The notes beneath the pieces are model-generated. The model made no database searches. It saw only the letters and a list, made by a program, of their open reading frames with translations, and was not told the origin of the DNA. A stretch of DNA of 64,000 nt from Carya illinoinensis (lineage: Eukaryota > Streptophyta > Magnoliopsida > Fagales > Juglandaceae): NCBI RefSeq assembly GCF_018687715.1, contig NC_056766.1, positions 2,170,001-2,234,000 on the forward strand. Direction: 5' to 3'. A program made the translations under genes and the position numbers. The stretch's first letter is position 1, and each line of letters begins with the position of its first letter. Positions 45,990 to 57,800 of the stretch are shown in pieces.

Positions 45990-46320
45990 GTACTTTTCTG
46001 TTGAAGAATAAATCACATATTGTCTGTGGACAATGTCTTGGGTATGTTTATAAGATTGGAGCAAACCTCTCTTTTTGAACCGGTTTTGTGAAAAGAGTTA
46101 GGCTTATGAATTTTTTCATGGTATCAGAGACTGCCACAGGATGAATGAGGGTTCATACTATTTATCCCGTGACAAAGACTAGAAAAAATATTGGCATGCA
46201 CGTGAATGAGGTGTTAAGGAATAAATCTCACATTACATGTGGATAAAGTCTCAATCTTTATATTTGAACTGATTTTATAAGATGAGTTAGGCTCATGAAT
46301 ATCTTCATTTTTAGTAAGTA
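45990..46320 (+). repeat. Decayed LTR pair with PBS remnant
   Basis: Two diverged copies of an LTR end: GAAGAATAAATCACATATTG through GAGTTAGGCTTATGAATT (about 46003-46110) and TTAAGGAATAAATCTCACAT through GAGTTAGGCTCATGAAT (about 46214-46300). The first is followed by TGGTATCAGAGAC, a primer-binding-site match. This is a remnant of an LTR retrotransposon with almost all of its interior deleted. Confidence 0.6.
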
Positions 46321-46785
46321 AATTATAAAGGCAATTCTTTTGTAGTGGGGAAGGATCGATCACCAAGAGATGAACCTTAAAAACAATCCACAGATGACAG
46401 AAGACAGAAGACCACTCCAGGTAAGTAACATGCACGGAATGCAATCAAATTGGGATGTTTACCAGTCTTTTAGCATGTTCTGCAAGCATATATATCAAGT
46501 AACTGCTGCATATTGGTCGACAAAACAGGGGCCAAATCCCCCTTTGAACTTTTGAGAAAACATTCGTACAACAGTTAAAAAGTCTAGACATGTCAAAAGA
46601 ATAGTCTCAACAATATTTTCAATTGTTTTATGGCAACAATCAAGGAACAACAACAAGAAAGCAGTCATGTCTTTGAATGGAAACCCCCATGCGCTTGCTG
46701 TCTGGTCTTATATATATATAATTAGTTGCTTACAGAAGAGAACTCCCCATATCTGTTGCAAAGTCAGGATATTACATTAATTGCA

Positions 46786-47058
46786 ATGAAAACTTCAGTC
46801 TGCTGCAGCATTCTAGTCGTGCTAATTCTTGTTAGCTTTTTGGAAAATGGCCACCTTTGTGTTGCAGATCCTACTGATGGATTCACCCCTGTGCCTCTAA
46901 CTGATGCCAACTTTAAACTTCAGAAACCATATGACATACCACTTGAGGATCGTTACAGTTATAAAGATGGTGTTCATAGATTTTGGGTCTACAACAAAGA
47001 CAAGCCTTTCAAGCCTGATAGCACCACCAGACCACGCACTGAAATTCGCATCTCTGTA

Positions 47059-47103
<45 letters not shown>

Positions 47104-47720
47104 CATGCATGCACTATTTTCAATTAGAAGTATATCTCTAATTCTGCATAATTTGCAGAACCTGACAGAACTTCAAACTGTTTCATCCTAAATTGTTGTT
47201 TTCAGACATATCATGTGTGACTGATGATAAGAAAATATAGAATAAAGAGTAGCATTACTGGCTTCTAATAGCTGTTGGATTAGTTTTAGTTAATATATTG
47301 TCAACTCTCCCGGGTTTGTATATGATCTAGAGACAAGACTACTCATCATGAGTTTGGAAATTCAAAGGCTACACTTTTGTGCCGAGCGGAACCTCTGGCG
47401 TGTCGATAATGCAGATTCATGGCGCAACCATGGGAGCCACGACGCTGCAGCTAAGGATGTACAAGCTTGGAGACATAAGGTATTATCGGTGTAGCTTGGT
47501 GGCTGCTGATCTCTACCATAGGTGGGTCAGAGTGAATGTGATCCACGATGTGGTGGACAAGGGAAAAGTTACAGTTTTTATAGATGGAGTCAAGAAGTTT
47601 GTGGTGAAAGATCAAGGGCCAGGGAACCTGTATTTCAAATGTGGAGTCTATGCTGCGCCATTTGGTTCCAGCAATTACATGGAATCAAGGTGTAGAGGGA
47701 TCAAACTTTTCAAAAAATGA
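46786..47720 (+). pseudogene. Citrate-binding-protein-like gene (alginate lyase 2 fold) with an in-frame TGA
   Basis: Exon 1 is 46786-47055 (90 codons). It has a signal peptide MKTSVCCSILVVLILVSF, cleavage near residue 26, then DPTDGFTPVPLTDANFKLQ and FKPDSTTRPRTEIRI. The intron of 275 bp starts GTAAAT and carries a CT microsatellite. Exon 2 is 47331-47720, with VPSGTSGVSIMQIHGATMG, DLYHRWVRVNVIHDVVDKGK, NLYFKCGVYAAPFGSSNYME and the end GIKLFKK. The product family is the vacuolar/secreted citrate-binding protein first known from Hevea latex. In exon 2 the expected DYSSGVW reads DYSS-stop-VW (TGA at 47349-47351, codon 97). The rest is intact and conserved. It is either a young pseudogene, a null allele or a base error. 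Confidence 0.85.
47062..47098. repeat. (CT)n microsatellite at the 5' splice site
   Basis: About 18 CT units starting 7 bp after the exon 1 donor of the citrate-binding-protein-like gene. Length change here could influence splicing. Confidence 0.93.
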
Positions 47721-48812
47721 CTTGAATAAATGTTTCAACTATATCTACAAGACCTAAAAGATTTATCATATATGGTGTGAGTAGTGAAAGATGTAGAGTT
47801 TGTAATCTGCTGTAAATTTGGGTTCCTACGTAATGAAATATAAACCAGTGACATGAGAAGATTTCTTGCCCTCTTCTTTGAATTGGTGTTGGGTAGGTTG
47901 ATCATATACACCCAGCTGTATCGAGTACCTAATGGGTACTCACCTACACTTGTTCCAATGTTACAGAAGTCAACCAATTCCCGTTTGCTCTAACACTGGC
48001 AGAGAAATTATGTAAACAATTTTAGGATAAAATTCCAACTTTTTAAAGCAAAGCAGTGTGCTGGACTTGTTTGTGTGGAGTCAGATTTTGTTTATGTGCA
48101 GTCCAGCTTGATAACTCGTGTGTTATGTGTGATTGATTCTATTTTTGCTTTACTTTTTCTCTTATCTTTCTTCACAAAGTGGAGTGGACTCCATATCTAA
48201 AAGGGCGTCATTAGCTCTGCCTATAACAATTTGAGCTGTGCATTGAAGCATTAAGGTTTTTCAATGACAGATTCCCCACGTATGCGATTTTTGGGATTTC
48301 TTCTATGCAGATGTCACGGCATAAAGGAGATCAGCATAATATTCTGAGACCAAATTCTTGGGCCCCCTAATGTATAAGCTAAGGTAAACTGCACTACACA
48401 ATTATGTTTAAATCATAACCACCACCCTCTGCCCGCTGTCCACCCGGGTGGCGGGTGGGGAAGAGAAGGGGAAAAATGAAAAGAAAATAATATATTGCGA
48501 TGAATAGCAAATTAATATCATATAAAAAAAAATGATAAGAGACACGAGCAACCCATAAAAGGTCTGAAATGAAGAAACTCAACTCCTATAACTATACCCT
48601 CATTATGTGTTACAAATCAAGATAAACCAAACACTGTTAGACAAGCAGGGAGAAAAATCTTTGCTAACTTGTAATATCACTTTTTATCTAAACTTTGTTG
48701 AGTCAGACCCTTAGAGAGGCACTTGAATGAAATGAATGGAATGAGAGGTAAAATGATATAAAAAAATGAAAAATAAACAGGACTATACAAACACTACAAT
48801 ATGGCAATGACT
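47721..48812. other. Intergenic DNA between convergent genes
   Basis: Contains the 3' flanks of the plus-strand citrate-binding-like gene and the minus-strand sterol glucosyltransferase. No independent gene recognised. 48420-48470 is a local GC-rich stretch (CCACCCGGGTGGCGGGTGG) with a CCACCCGGGTGG palindrome. Confidence 0.5.
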
Positions 48813-51800
48813 CTACAAACCACAAGGCAGGCAGCAACACTTCCCAATTTGAATAAAAATCCACTGCAGGGGATTTGGTTGCTCATCTTCCTCCAAAGAT
48901 GCAGTGGGCAAGGGTAGCACTGGAGGTAAATGCCGATGAAAAGCATCAACTGCAGCAGCAACACCATCTTCGTTCTCTATCAACCTTGCCAGTTCCATTG
49001 CTCGAGACTTAACCTGGAAGTTTTTAAACTCATCAGGGACCAAAATATATCTGAGTAGGCCTGGTGACTTCCCATGAAAGTTTATACATAGGACTAGAAT
49101 TGAGGGACAAACTAAAGAGACTTGTGACATATGCCAACGAGGGATGAGCAAATTGCTCAAAAGCAAGATTTCTTCCCTGATGTTTCATTTTTCTGCTCCT
49201 TGTCTCTTCCTACCAAAAAGTAACTAATGGACAACAATAACGACTAACTTGAGATGATAAACAAAGACTGCTGTATGACTTTATAATTATACACGTGATC
49301 CTTCAGTATAGTAAGCAAATGTAGTCATCAGACGTACCTCAGGCTGAAGCATGAAATTTATCGCATTTGAAAGGCTCTCAACACTGAACTGAGATATTGG
49401 GATTGGTGCAGGTCCAAGCCCTTTTTGATGCACTCTATCACCCCAGAAGAACTGATCTCCAAAGAACGGAACTATGGTTGTTGGACACTGTGATTCATAA
49501 GCTGGGAATTAGATTTGCCTAGAAACAAGAAAGTAATTTGACTCTACGTGAAGTTGAATCATGTTACTCCAAAATCCCAAGCAACCACATTGCTTAAATT
49601 CATTCCCCATGACATCATATAATAATATGACCCATTCAGACTTCTTTCAAGATCTTAATCACTAATATCTAAAAGATATATTGAAACATTCATATCATTT
49701 CAATCTCAGACTATCAGAGATATTAGTGAAACAGAACTTAATAAGTATATTACCGCAGCTTTTAGCCCTGTAGCTGTTGTTCCAGCACCACCATGATGAA
49801 CCTGCACGTATGTGGCAATTCAAGTTCCAGTTATGGTCTCTACTAAAGACATAAACCTTTATTTATTTATTTTTTTATGTTGGGGAACCTCTCCAAGGCA
49901 GGACCCTTCGGACCCATCCCTGCATCAACAACTCTGTCAATATACTAAATCTATGAAGTTTGGGGACACAGTAACAAATTTTTAAATGATTGACAACTTA
50001 TAATCCCAAAAGCTTAGGCTGATAGGAGCAAGTAATTTAATAGTTTAAGGAATATTCTAGTATTTTCCTTGATGTGTGGACTTAAATTCCACCCCCCATC
50101 CCCAATAAGTGGGGGCAGCACATGGAACTTTTAGCTTCTAAATGGAAGGTAAAGTGGAGACAGGCTTTTAATTCAGTACCACTTATCCTGATACCAATAT
50201 AATTTACACTTTATCCCAAACTTTAGTCTAACCAAAAATGATAAATTTATTTATTTATTTATTTATTTTGATAGAGGTAATAATCAAAGCAGCACGTGCC
50301 CAGTTGCTCTGCATGTAGTAGTTATGGAATGAGAGTGTTTTTCATGGAGCTATATGCTAAAGAAGGGTGTAAATTTCATCATCTACATAATCAGAGCACA
50401 ACAATTACATTTACCCACATCCAAAAGTTTTCTTATTGGAACATAAAGTGAAACTCACCACAGCAGAACACTGGGGAAACAACCAATCATGAGGGCATTC
50501 CTCTAAGAGGAAAATATTGTCAGGAATCTCTGTAACTGCAAGAGACATAATTGTTAGAATATTTATGCACGTTTATCACTTAAAAAAGAAATCAAACGAA
50601 ACTATTTTGTGAGGAGTATTAGTGGTAGGTATTTGAAATATCACTACTTTAACAGTGGGAGGGTGGTGTCTATGGATGAGAGGGAGAGAGAAGCTACAAA
50701 TTATTTTGGAGAAAATGTGCAGTAGGTTTCAAATGAGATTATAGATACACTGTGAGGGAGATTAACATAACTATCTCGCAACTAATTTAAAATATTGGCA
50801 CATATTGTCCCTTTATAAAACATGCATGGTATAATCCTTCATTACAAGTATATATAAATATATGTATATATATAGACACACACACACACACATAACCAAG
50901 AAAAAAAAATCTTTCAGTGGCAGGGATAGAATCTTTGAGGCTCTCAAAAGCTCCACAGGACCACAATGCCAAGTAAAGCAAGGGAATGATATGCTGAATT
51001 CTCAAATCGTCAATACATCTTTTACAGCAGTTCACCTTTTATCATATCCTACTGATATGGGGTGGTTCATGGCATTAGGTTGTAGATTCCCATACTTTCC
51101 ATGTTTAGCTTGCTAGCAGACGTCTTGGGAAAATACCATCAAGTGACTAAAGGGTAAGTGGTAGGCAACCATGGAGTTCACATTTTCTACCTAGAACTAG
51201 AGACAACTTGAGTCTTTCCTCTTCCACTATGGCTGATAGAATTAGCAAAACTGATTCTTTGTTTCTTTCAAATTAAATCATTTAAGCTTTGGAATATAGT
51301 CCAGTCCAATATATTATCTAGTAAAACTAAATATTCATGATATTGCTCTAAGGAAGTTAAAATCTAAGGCGTGCTTCAATAGACAGGCCACTCTGATATT
51401 AGTCTTCTGTTTTACATATTAACCCATGACCAAAAAGGTTTCAACTTGGTTGTGAAAACAATAAAAGGTGCTTCACTCTAGGTCTTAGGATTATTTGTAG
51501 TCCATAACCAAAAGTGAAAATTTGGAGGAAATCCACAGATGAGAAACATAACAAAATTCAACCAAAAGTGAATTACTTACTATGCCCAAGACCTCCCCAG
51601 CCTCGGTCAATTATTCCTCTTTGTCCTGTGTCTTTTAAAGCCTCCAACACAGTATCCGTTATTTTCTTGGGATCTTCGAGAGGCTTAAACAAACAGAGAA
51701 AAGCACTATCAATTATTGTCACTCCAAAAGTTCCTTAAGAAAAGCACATTCTCCAAAGTCAATTAGAAGTGTAGAAGAAGACTGATACGAGTATTGACAG

Positions 51801-54800
51801 ATGGGTTTCCCCTCTTTTTTTCTTTTCTTTTTTCCTTCTCTAAATATTTTCCCATCATACTACCCTTGAATGAACTTTTCCTGTCAAACATACCACCTGA
51901 CTCCAAACAGTTATGAGCACAAACCACAGGATGATCACACTGGACTATTCAGTGTAAGGTATACAAAGATATGATGAAAGACAATTTAAGACTTCAGTCC
52001 AAGAAAAGGCAGAAAGATAACTAACAACAACAAACAAGAATATGTAATAATGAAAATTCGTTTCATATCAAATAATTCCATTAAGTTATATATTTTGATA
52101 AGCATTCCATTAAGTTATATATGTAACAATGAAACTACTTTTGATGTATCAGGAGTTCTGCTTATCAAAAAAAAAAAAAAATGTATCAGGAGTTCTGCTA
52201 ATATGAACCACATCAGGGATCTTGGGTTATTAGGTTAACACAATATGGGGAAGTATTTGTCAACTATTTTTTCTCTGTACAGTTATCTTCAGTTACTAAC
52301 AGAAGAAGTGGTCTAAAAATATATAAGTATTGACCTTACAAAGTTATATAACCAATTCATATCTGATTTCTTCCAACATCCAATTGGCCAAATTAAAAAA
52401 TAACTGTGGACACATACTAAAACTGAGATTGGTTGCAAAGTGAACTCAATCCTATGTTTTCATTGCAAGAGTCATCCATTAATTTCAGTCCTTTTTAGCC
52501 ACTGTAACCAACCATGGGGCAAATGTACTCCTATGCATAAGATACAACATATAATGCATGAAAGTAATAAATCAAGCCCAAGGAAACGTCAAACCCTGCC
52601 ACGACTCGTTCAAGGTCCACAAGTGAAGTCACGTAATTAGAAATTAATAAGAACATTTTTCTTTTGATAAGTAGAAATTAATAAGAACATTAAAAGTAAT
52701 AATATATGTCATCTAGTAACATTTTTTTATATGTAGATATGTAAGTGGCAAGCATATAAAATCACTGATTTGGCTAAGGTATATCGGGTGATAAGAAACT
52801 ATTCTTCATCAATCTAGGAAAGGACACAATCCTAAAGGCTCAAGGTGAAAAACACATGAAAATCTAAATAAATTCACCAAAAGTTTTAGTGAGTTCACCA
52901 TACCATGCTCCCAAACCCGATATATATGGGTTCAGGTCCTTTTTGAATCCACTGAACAAATTCTTCTTGAGGCTGATACTTTGACCCAAGGTTTAAGAAA
53001 CAAAATCCAACAACATCAACTAAAGTTCCCCAATCTGCAAAATAGTCAGTGAGGTCAGCCACTTGCATATTTGTCATATATAAAGCGTGGACATTCATGC
53101 TGGGCATTCCAGATGAATATTATTAAGACCATAAATATGAATAAACTTTAGAACTTATAATTAACAAATATCACGAGGATGTGCAATTGAGAGCTTTCTA
53201 TACGATTGTGTAGTGTGAAGTACTTACCCTAAAAAAATAGTAAAAAATAGGATTTTGTGCTAAAATGTCTTATAGACAATGTGTGCACGTGGTATTTTCA
53301 GTTTTATAGCTAAATGAGACTAATCAAATGCATGCCCCTATTCCTTGGTTCAAGTGTTGAAGAGGGTGGTGGGGAGAGAAGGGAGGTAGGCAGCAATGGT
53401 AGGAGTATTGGCTGTAGAACCAATCACAAAATGGTATAATTTATAAATTGACCAGTGAATGTGAATACCTAAAGTTTCATCGTCATTCTCAAAACACTTT
53501 CAAGTTGTCCACCATGTACTTAATAAAGACGACACCATTCTAGCATCAAACTTGATGTTTCCTGCTTATATAATGCCCGCCATTATTTAGATGTTGCAAG
53601 TTTTTGTAATCTTCAGAGGCATCAAACTTAACTTAGTTGATGTGTATGTTCATCAATAGTTGATGTGATATGGCAAGTGATCGAGCCACCAAAAATTAGG
53701 ATAAACTACATACAGAGATGTGGAGAAAACGCTAATAAAAGCTTCAATTCATTGAAAATTTTGAACAAAAAAAGTAGCTAGAAAATACATGTGGTGCTTG
53801 GAAGAGATCTCCTTGTTTCAATGAGGTGGAGGGGAAGGTGGAAGAAATTTATTTAATTACTGGGCTATTCTAGCTTAATTAGAAGAAAGAACGGATATTG
53901 GAGTGGTGCGGAGGCAATACCTGTCATATTTAGTTATTCTATAAACTATATAATACCCATATAAGAGAACCAACATTGAATATTCTTTTTCTTTTATGGG
54001 TAACTAACGCTGAATATTCTTCTTTATATTGCTATGGCAATTGCACAAGTATACAAAAGGATACACCCAACTAACAAGAAGAAGAAACAAGCATCTACAT
54101 TGTTTAAAGCAATGAAATGAGTGAACACTGACCAAAATAGAATCATCTTTTGACTAACATATATTATAGTACAAACAAGATGATCCCTACCATTTGGCTT
54201 TGGTACAAGATGGGGACTCCACATATAGCCTGTTGGCAAATGAGATATTGACCCACGGTATGTGCTGAAATATGCAATAGGAGCAAGCTTCAATTTCCGT
54301 TTCCTGAAGTTGTTAATATATGACCTTATGCCCCACCATATCAGTAACTCCACGACTATATATGAAAGCTGGATACAACAAGCACAAATGGAAACAAAAT
54401 TGTTGGTGAAATCAATCCAACGATTCATTCAATAAAATTAATTGTATGTATGATGAGGGACTCTAAGGGAGACTTATATCTTAAATTCAAGTTCAAATTC
54501 TAAACACAGCCTAAATGAGATTGTGGAAGGCAACCAGGAAACATACCCAATAACCAGCACTTTGAGGTACACGCGCCAATGGGTGAGGGAATTCATAAGT
54601 GGGCCTGCCTATTAAAAACATGTTTAAGAAGGTATAACTTAAACTATAAATTAAAATAAAAAAACAGTAGCCATGAGCATAAAAGGCTTTGGAAGTTCAA
54701 AATCACTCTTTGATTCAGTATAGTGTTTTCATTCATGTCAATCCGAAATTAACAACACAACCTAATGTAACTAAGAACCTTACATCAATTACTTCCCACA

Positions 54801-57800
54801 TGTTATGTGTGCCAGACATGGCAAGCCCCTTCCCCATACATATTAGGAACTCCTATTATTACAAGTTGCCATGTAAAATGCTTTCATAATGTCATTGTTC
54901 TTGACAAATAATGCCATACGTTTCTTAAACACAAAAGATATACCACTTATTTTCCAACTGAATTGTTATTCATGAATGTAATGCATTATACACTCCAGAA
55001 AAACTGTTCTGTATAAGTAAAAGTAGAATCTGTTATAATGAATTAAATGAAAAAGGTTGTCATCCAATCAGAACGGGAAGAGGATGCCCTTTTGTGGTAC
55101 TATCAGGAAGGGGATGCCCTTTGTCAGAATGTTATTGATGTCAAATATGAGAGTATTTGGGGAGGTTGGTGCTCAAACGAAGTAAGAGGGGCATATGATG
55201 TAAGAGCATGGAAATTTATTAGGAATGGATGGGGGGATTTCTTCAGAAATTTCAGATTTGAGGTGGGTAGGGGTACTCGGATAAGATTTTGGCATGATTT
55301 ATAGTGTGGAGAGGATGCTTTGAAGAATGTCTTCCCTTCTCTTTTCAGGATTGCTTTGGATAAAGGTGCTTCTGTGGCCATTATATGGATAATTTTACCA
55401 GTTTTCTTCAGAGATCTGTGAGGTTCATTAGAGCCGTCCGGATTGGGAAGTAGGAGATGTCACTGATTTTTACAGCTTGTTATATGCACCTAATATAAAG
55501 TCAGGAGGGGAGGATAGGTTGCTTTGGATTCACCTGAAAATAAGAATTTTTCAGTCAGATCTTTGTACTAAAGGTTAAGTCGATCCATTCTCCTATTGAT
55601 TTTCCTTGGAAACGTATTTGGAGAAGCAAAGTGCCTCTCAAGGTTGCTTTTTTTGGCTGGTTGGCTTCTCATGGGAAAATTCTAATTATTGATAACCTGA
55701 GCAAGTGCAGTATTGTTATAATGGATTGGTGCCTTATGTGCAAAAGGAATGGAGAATCGGTGGATCACCTTCTCCTCCATTGTGATGTGGTTAAGGTTTT
55801 ATGGGATGAGATTTTTGTTAGGCTTGGCATCGCTTGGGTTATGCCCAGAAGGGTGGTGAATCTTTTGGCTTGTTGGAGAGGAATTTAGGGCAATTGACAA
55901 ATTGCGGCTGTTTGGAAGATGGTGCAATTATGACTTACGTGGTGTATTTGGAATGAGAGAAATGGTCACTGTCTTAACATAGAGAATGTTCGGTGGGAGG
56001 GATTAGAGATTTTTTCTTTCATATGTTGTAATTTGGGCCTCAGCTATTGTATTGGATGGGACCAGTTTAATGACTTTTACACAGTTTTTTCCAGCTCTTA
56101 GCTTGTAATTAGGTGTCTTCCTCTTATATACTCCTTGTGTACTTGGGCTATGCCTAATTATGTGGATTAACAAAATTTTCTTAATTATTAAAAAAAAAAA
56201 AAAAAGGAGAGAGAGAGAGAGGAAAGAATGGGAAAAGCATTGTGCTATCACAAGGACAAGTTGAAAATATTACTGAAAAAAAAAATAATAATAATAATAA
56301 TAAAAGATAAGTTAAAAATATTGGATATTCAAAATACACTATATTAGATGCAAATAATATGATAAATATAATCAAATCAAAACTCACGTCCAAGGCATTG
56401 TGAAGAAAATGTGAAGGGGAACACCAAGAGCTTCAGCAACATGTGTGTGTCCTGTAAAGCATAGCTCAAGTTAAAAGTTGATCTCAACTATTGTGGAAAA
56501 TATATTCTTAACTATGATAACAGATACAAAGTCGGACATAAATTCATACCGCCGTTATGAAATACTGAACAGACAGAAGTTTATAATTTCACCTATATTA
56601 TTCAGAATCACATAAAGGTGATTACTGAAAGAATCTCTTAAGTCTACACAATTAGAGATGAAAGTCATTAAATTTAAGTATTTCCATATAAGATGTTTTA
56701 TCACACTGTTTCTGTCCATTGCATTTGTTCCTCAATAACTGAAGATGAAAGCTATAATTCTTCAATGTATCTATAGTTACAAGATCTTTTATTTATTTAT
56801 TTATTTTTATAAGAAAAATGACAAGATCTTTTATCTACAGCATTCTTTTTTTTTTTCCATATATCCTCATTGTTAAGATTGGCTAACATCCACACTAGCT
56901 AGCCATAACTAATTCTAGAGGTACTTAGAAGACATGGACAGGCAGATAAGCTAAAGGCAGAAATTGTTAGGCGTCAGTAAATAATTGGTACGGTTGGCTT
57001 TTATAAAAATGTGATTTAAGGGAAAGATGGTGAAATCAAGTGAAAAAATATTAGCTTTGTATGAACTCACCATAAGCAGGAGGGTTTGCAATGATAGCCT
57101 GAGCTCTAAAAGGAACACCAGTTTCCAAATCTGCTTCTGTACATGCTGGAAGGAGAGATTCAATAATGGCTTTCAGTTGCTTCCTTTGTATGGATATTTC
57201 TCCTGGTCCAGATGGTATGAAACCTTTATTTCTCGCCATATCTGAAGTTAAAAATCATTCATATTTAGTATCGTAAAAGGCAAAAAAGAATTAACTCTAC
57301 AGTACCAAACAAAGCGAACAAGTTTGAAACGGGAATAGGATTGAAATTAAATTAGAGTTCCAAGAGAAAATGTGATATTTTTATCAGATCTCTAAATAAA
57401 ATGGCCTTTGGACGAAATGGCAACTCCATCTTCTTTGTATGAGGGTAGCTGAGGTCAAGCGCTCGAATCCCCTTGGTTGGGTGAGCGAATTTATCAAGCA
57501 GAATAATAAAGATGGCCATTTCACAATTCGCAGTCATAAGAGAAAAAGGATTTTGCCAACAAGGTGTTAATGCATTCTGTTATGGACCACTAACTGTCAC
57601 AGAAAACTAGTAAGAAAACAGGTTAAAAAAAAAAAAGTGGTGCACAAAGCAGTAAAAATAAGCAACAAAACATTTATATGACAGTATTTTCCACATTAGG
57701 GACCTCTTACATCCTGCCAAAACTCGAGGATCACCACCCAAAGGATAGAAGTCCACCCCGGCTGACCTTACGAAGGTGCTGAAATTAGCATGAGCAGCCA

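Noticed and set aside
54605..56387. Possible separate gene in the UGT80B1 intron
   Set aside because: The frames match the 3' part of an L1-type LINE, with stops and an A-tail, so it is not a host gene.
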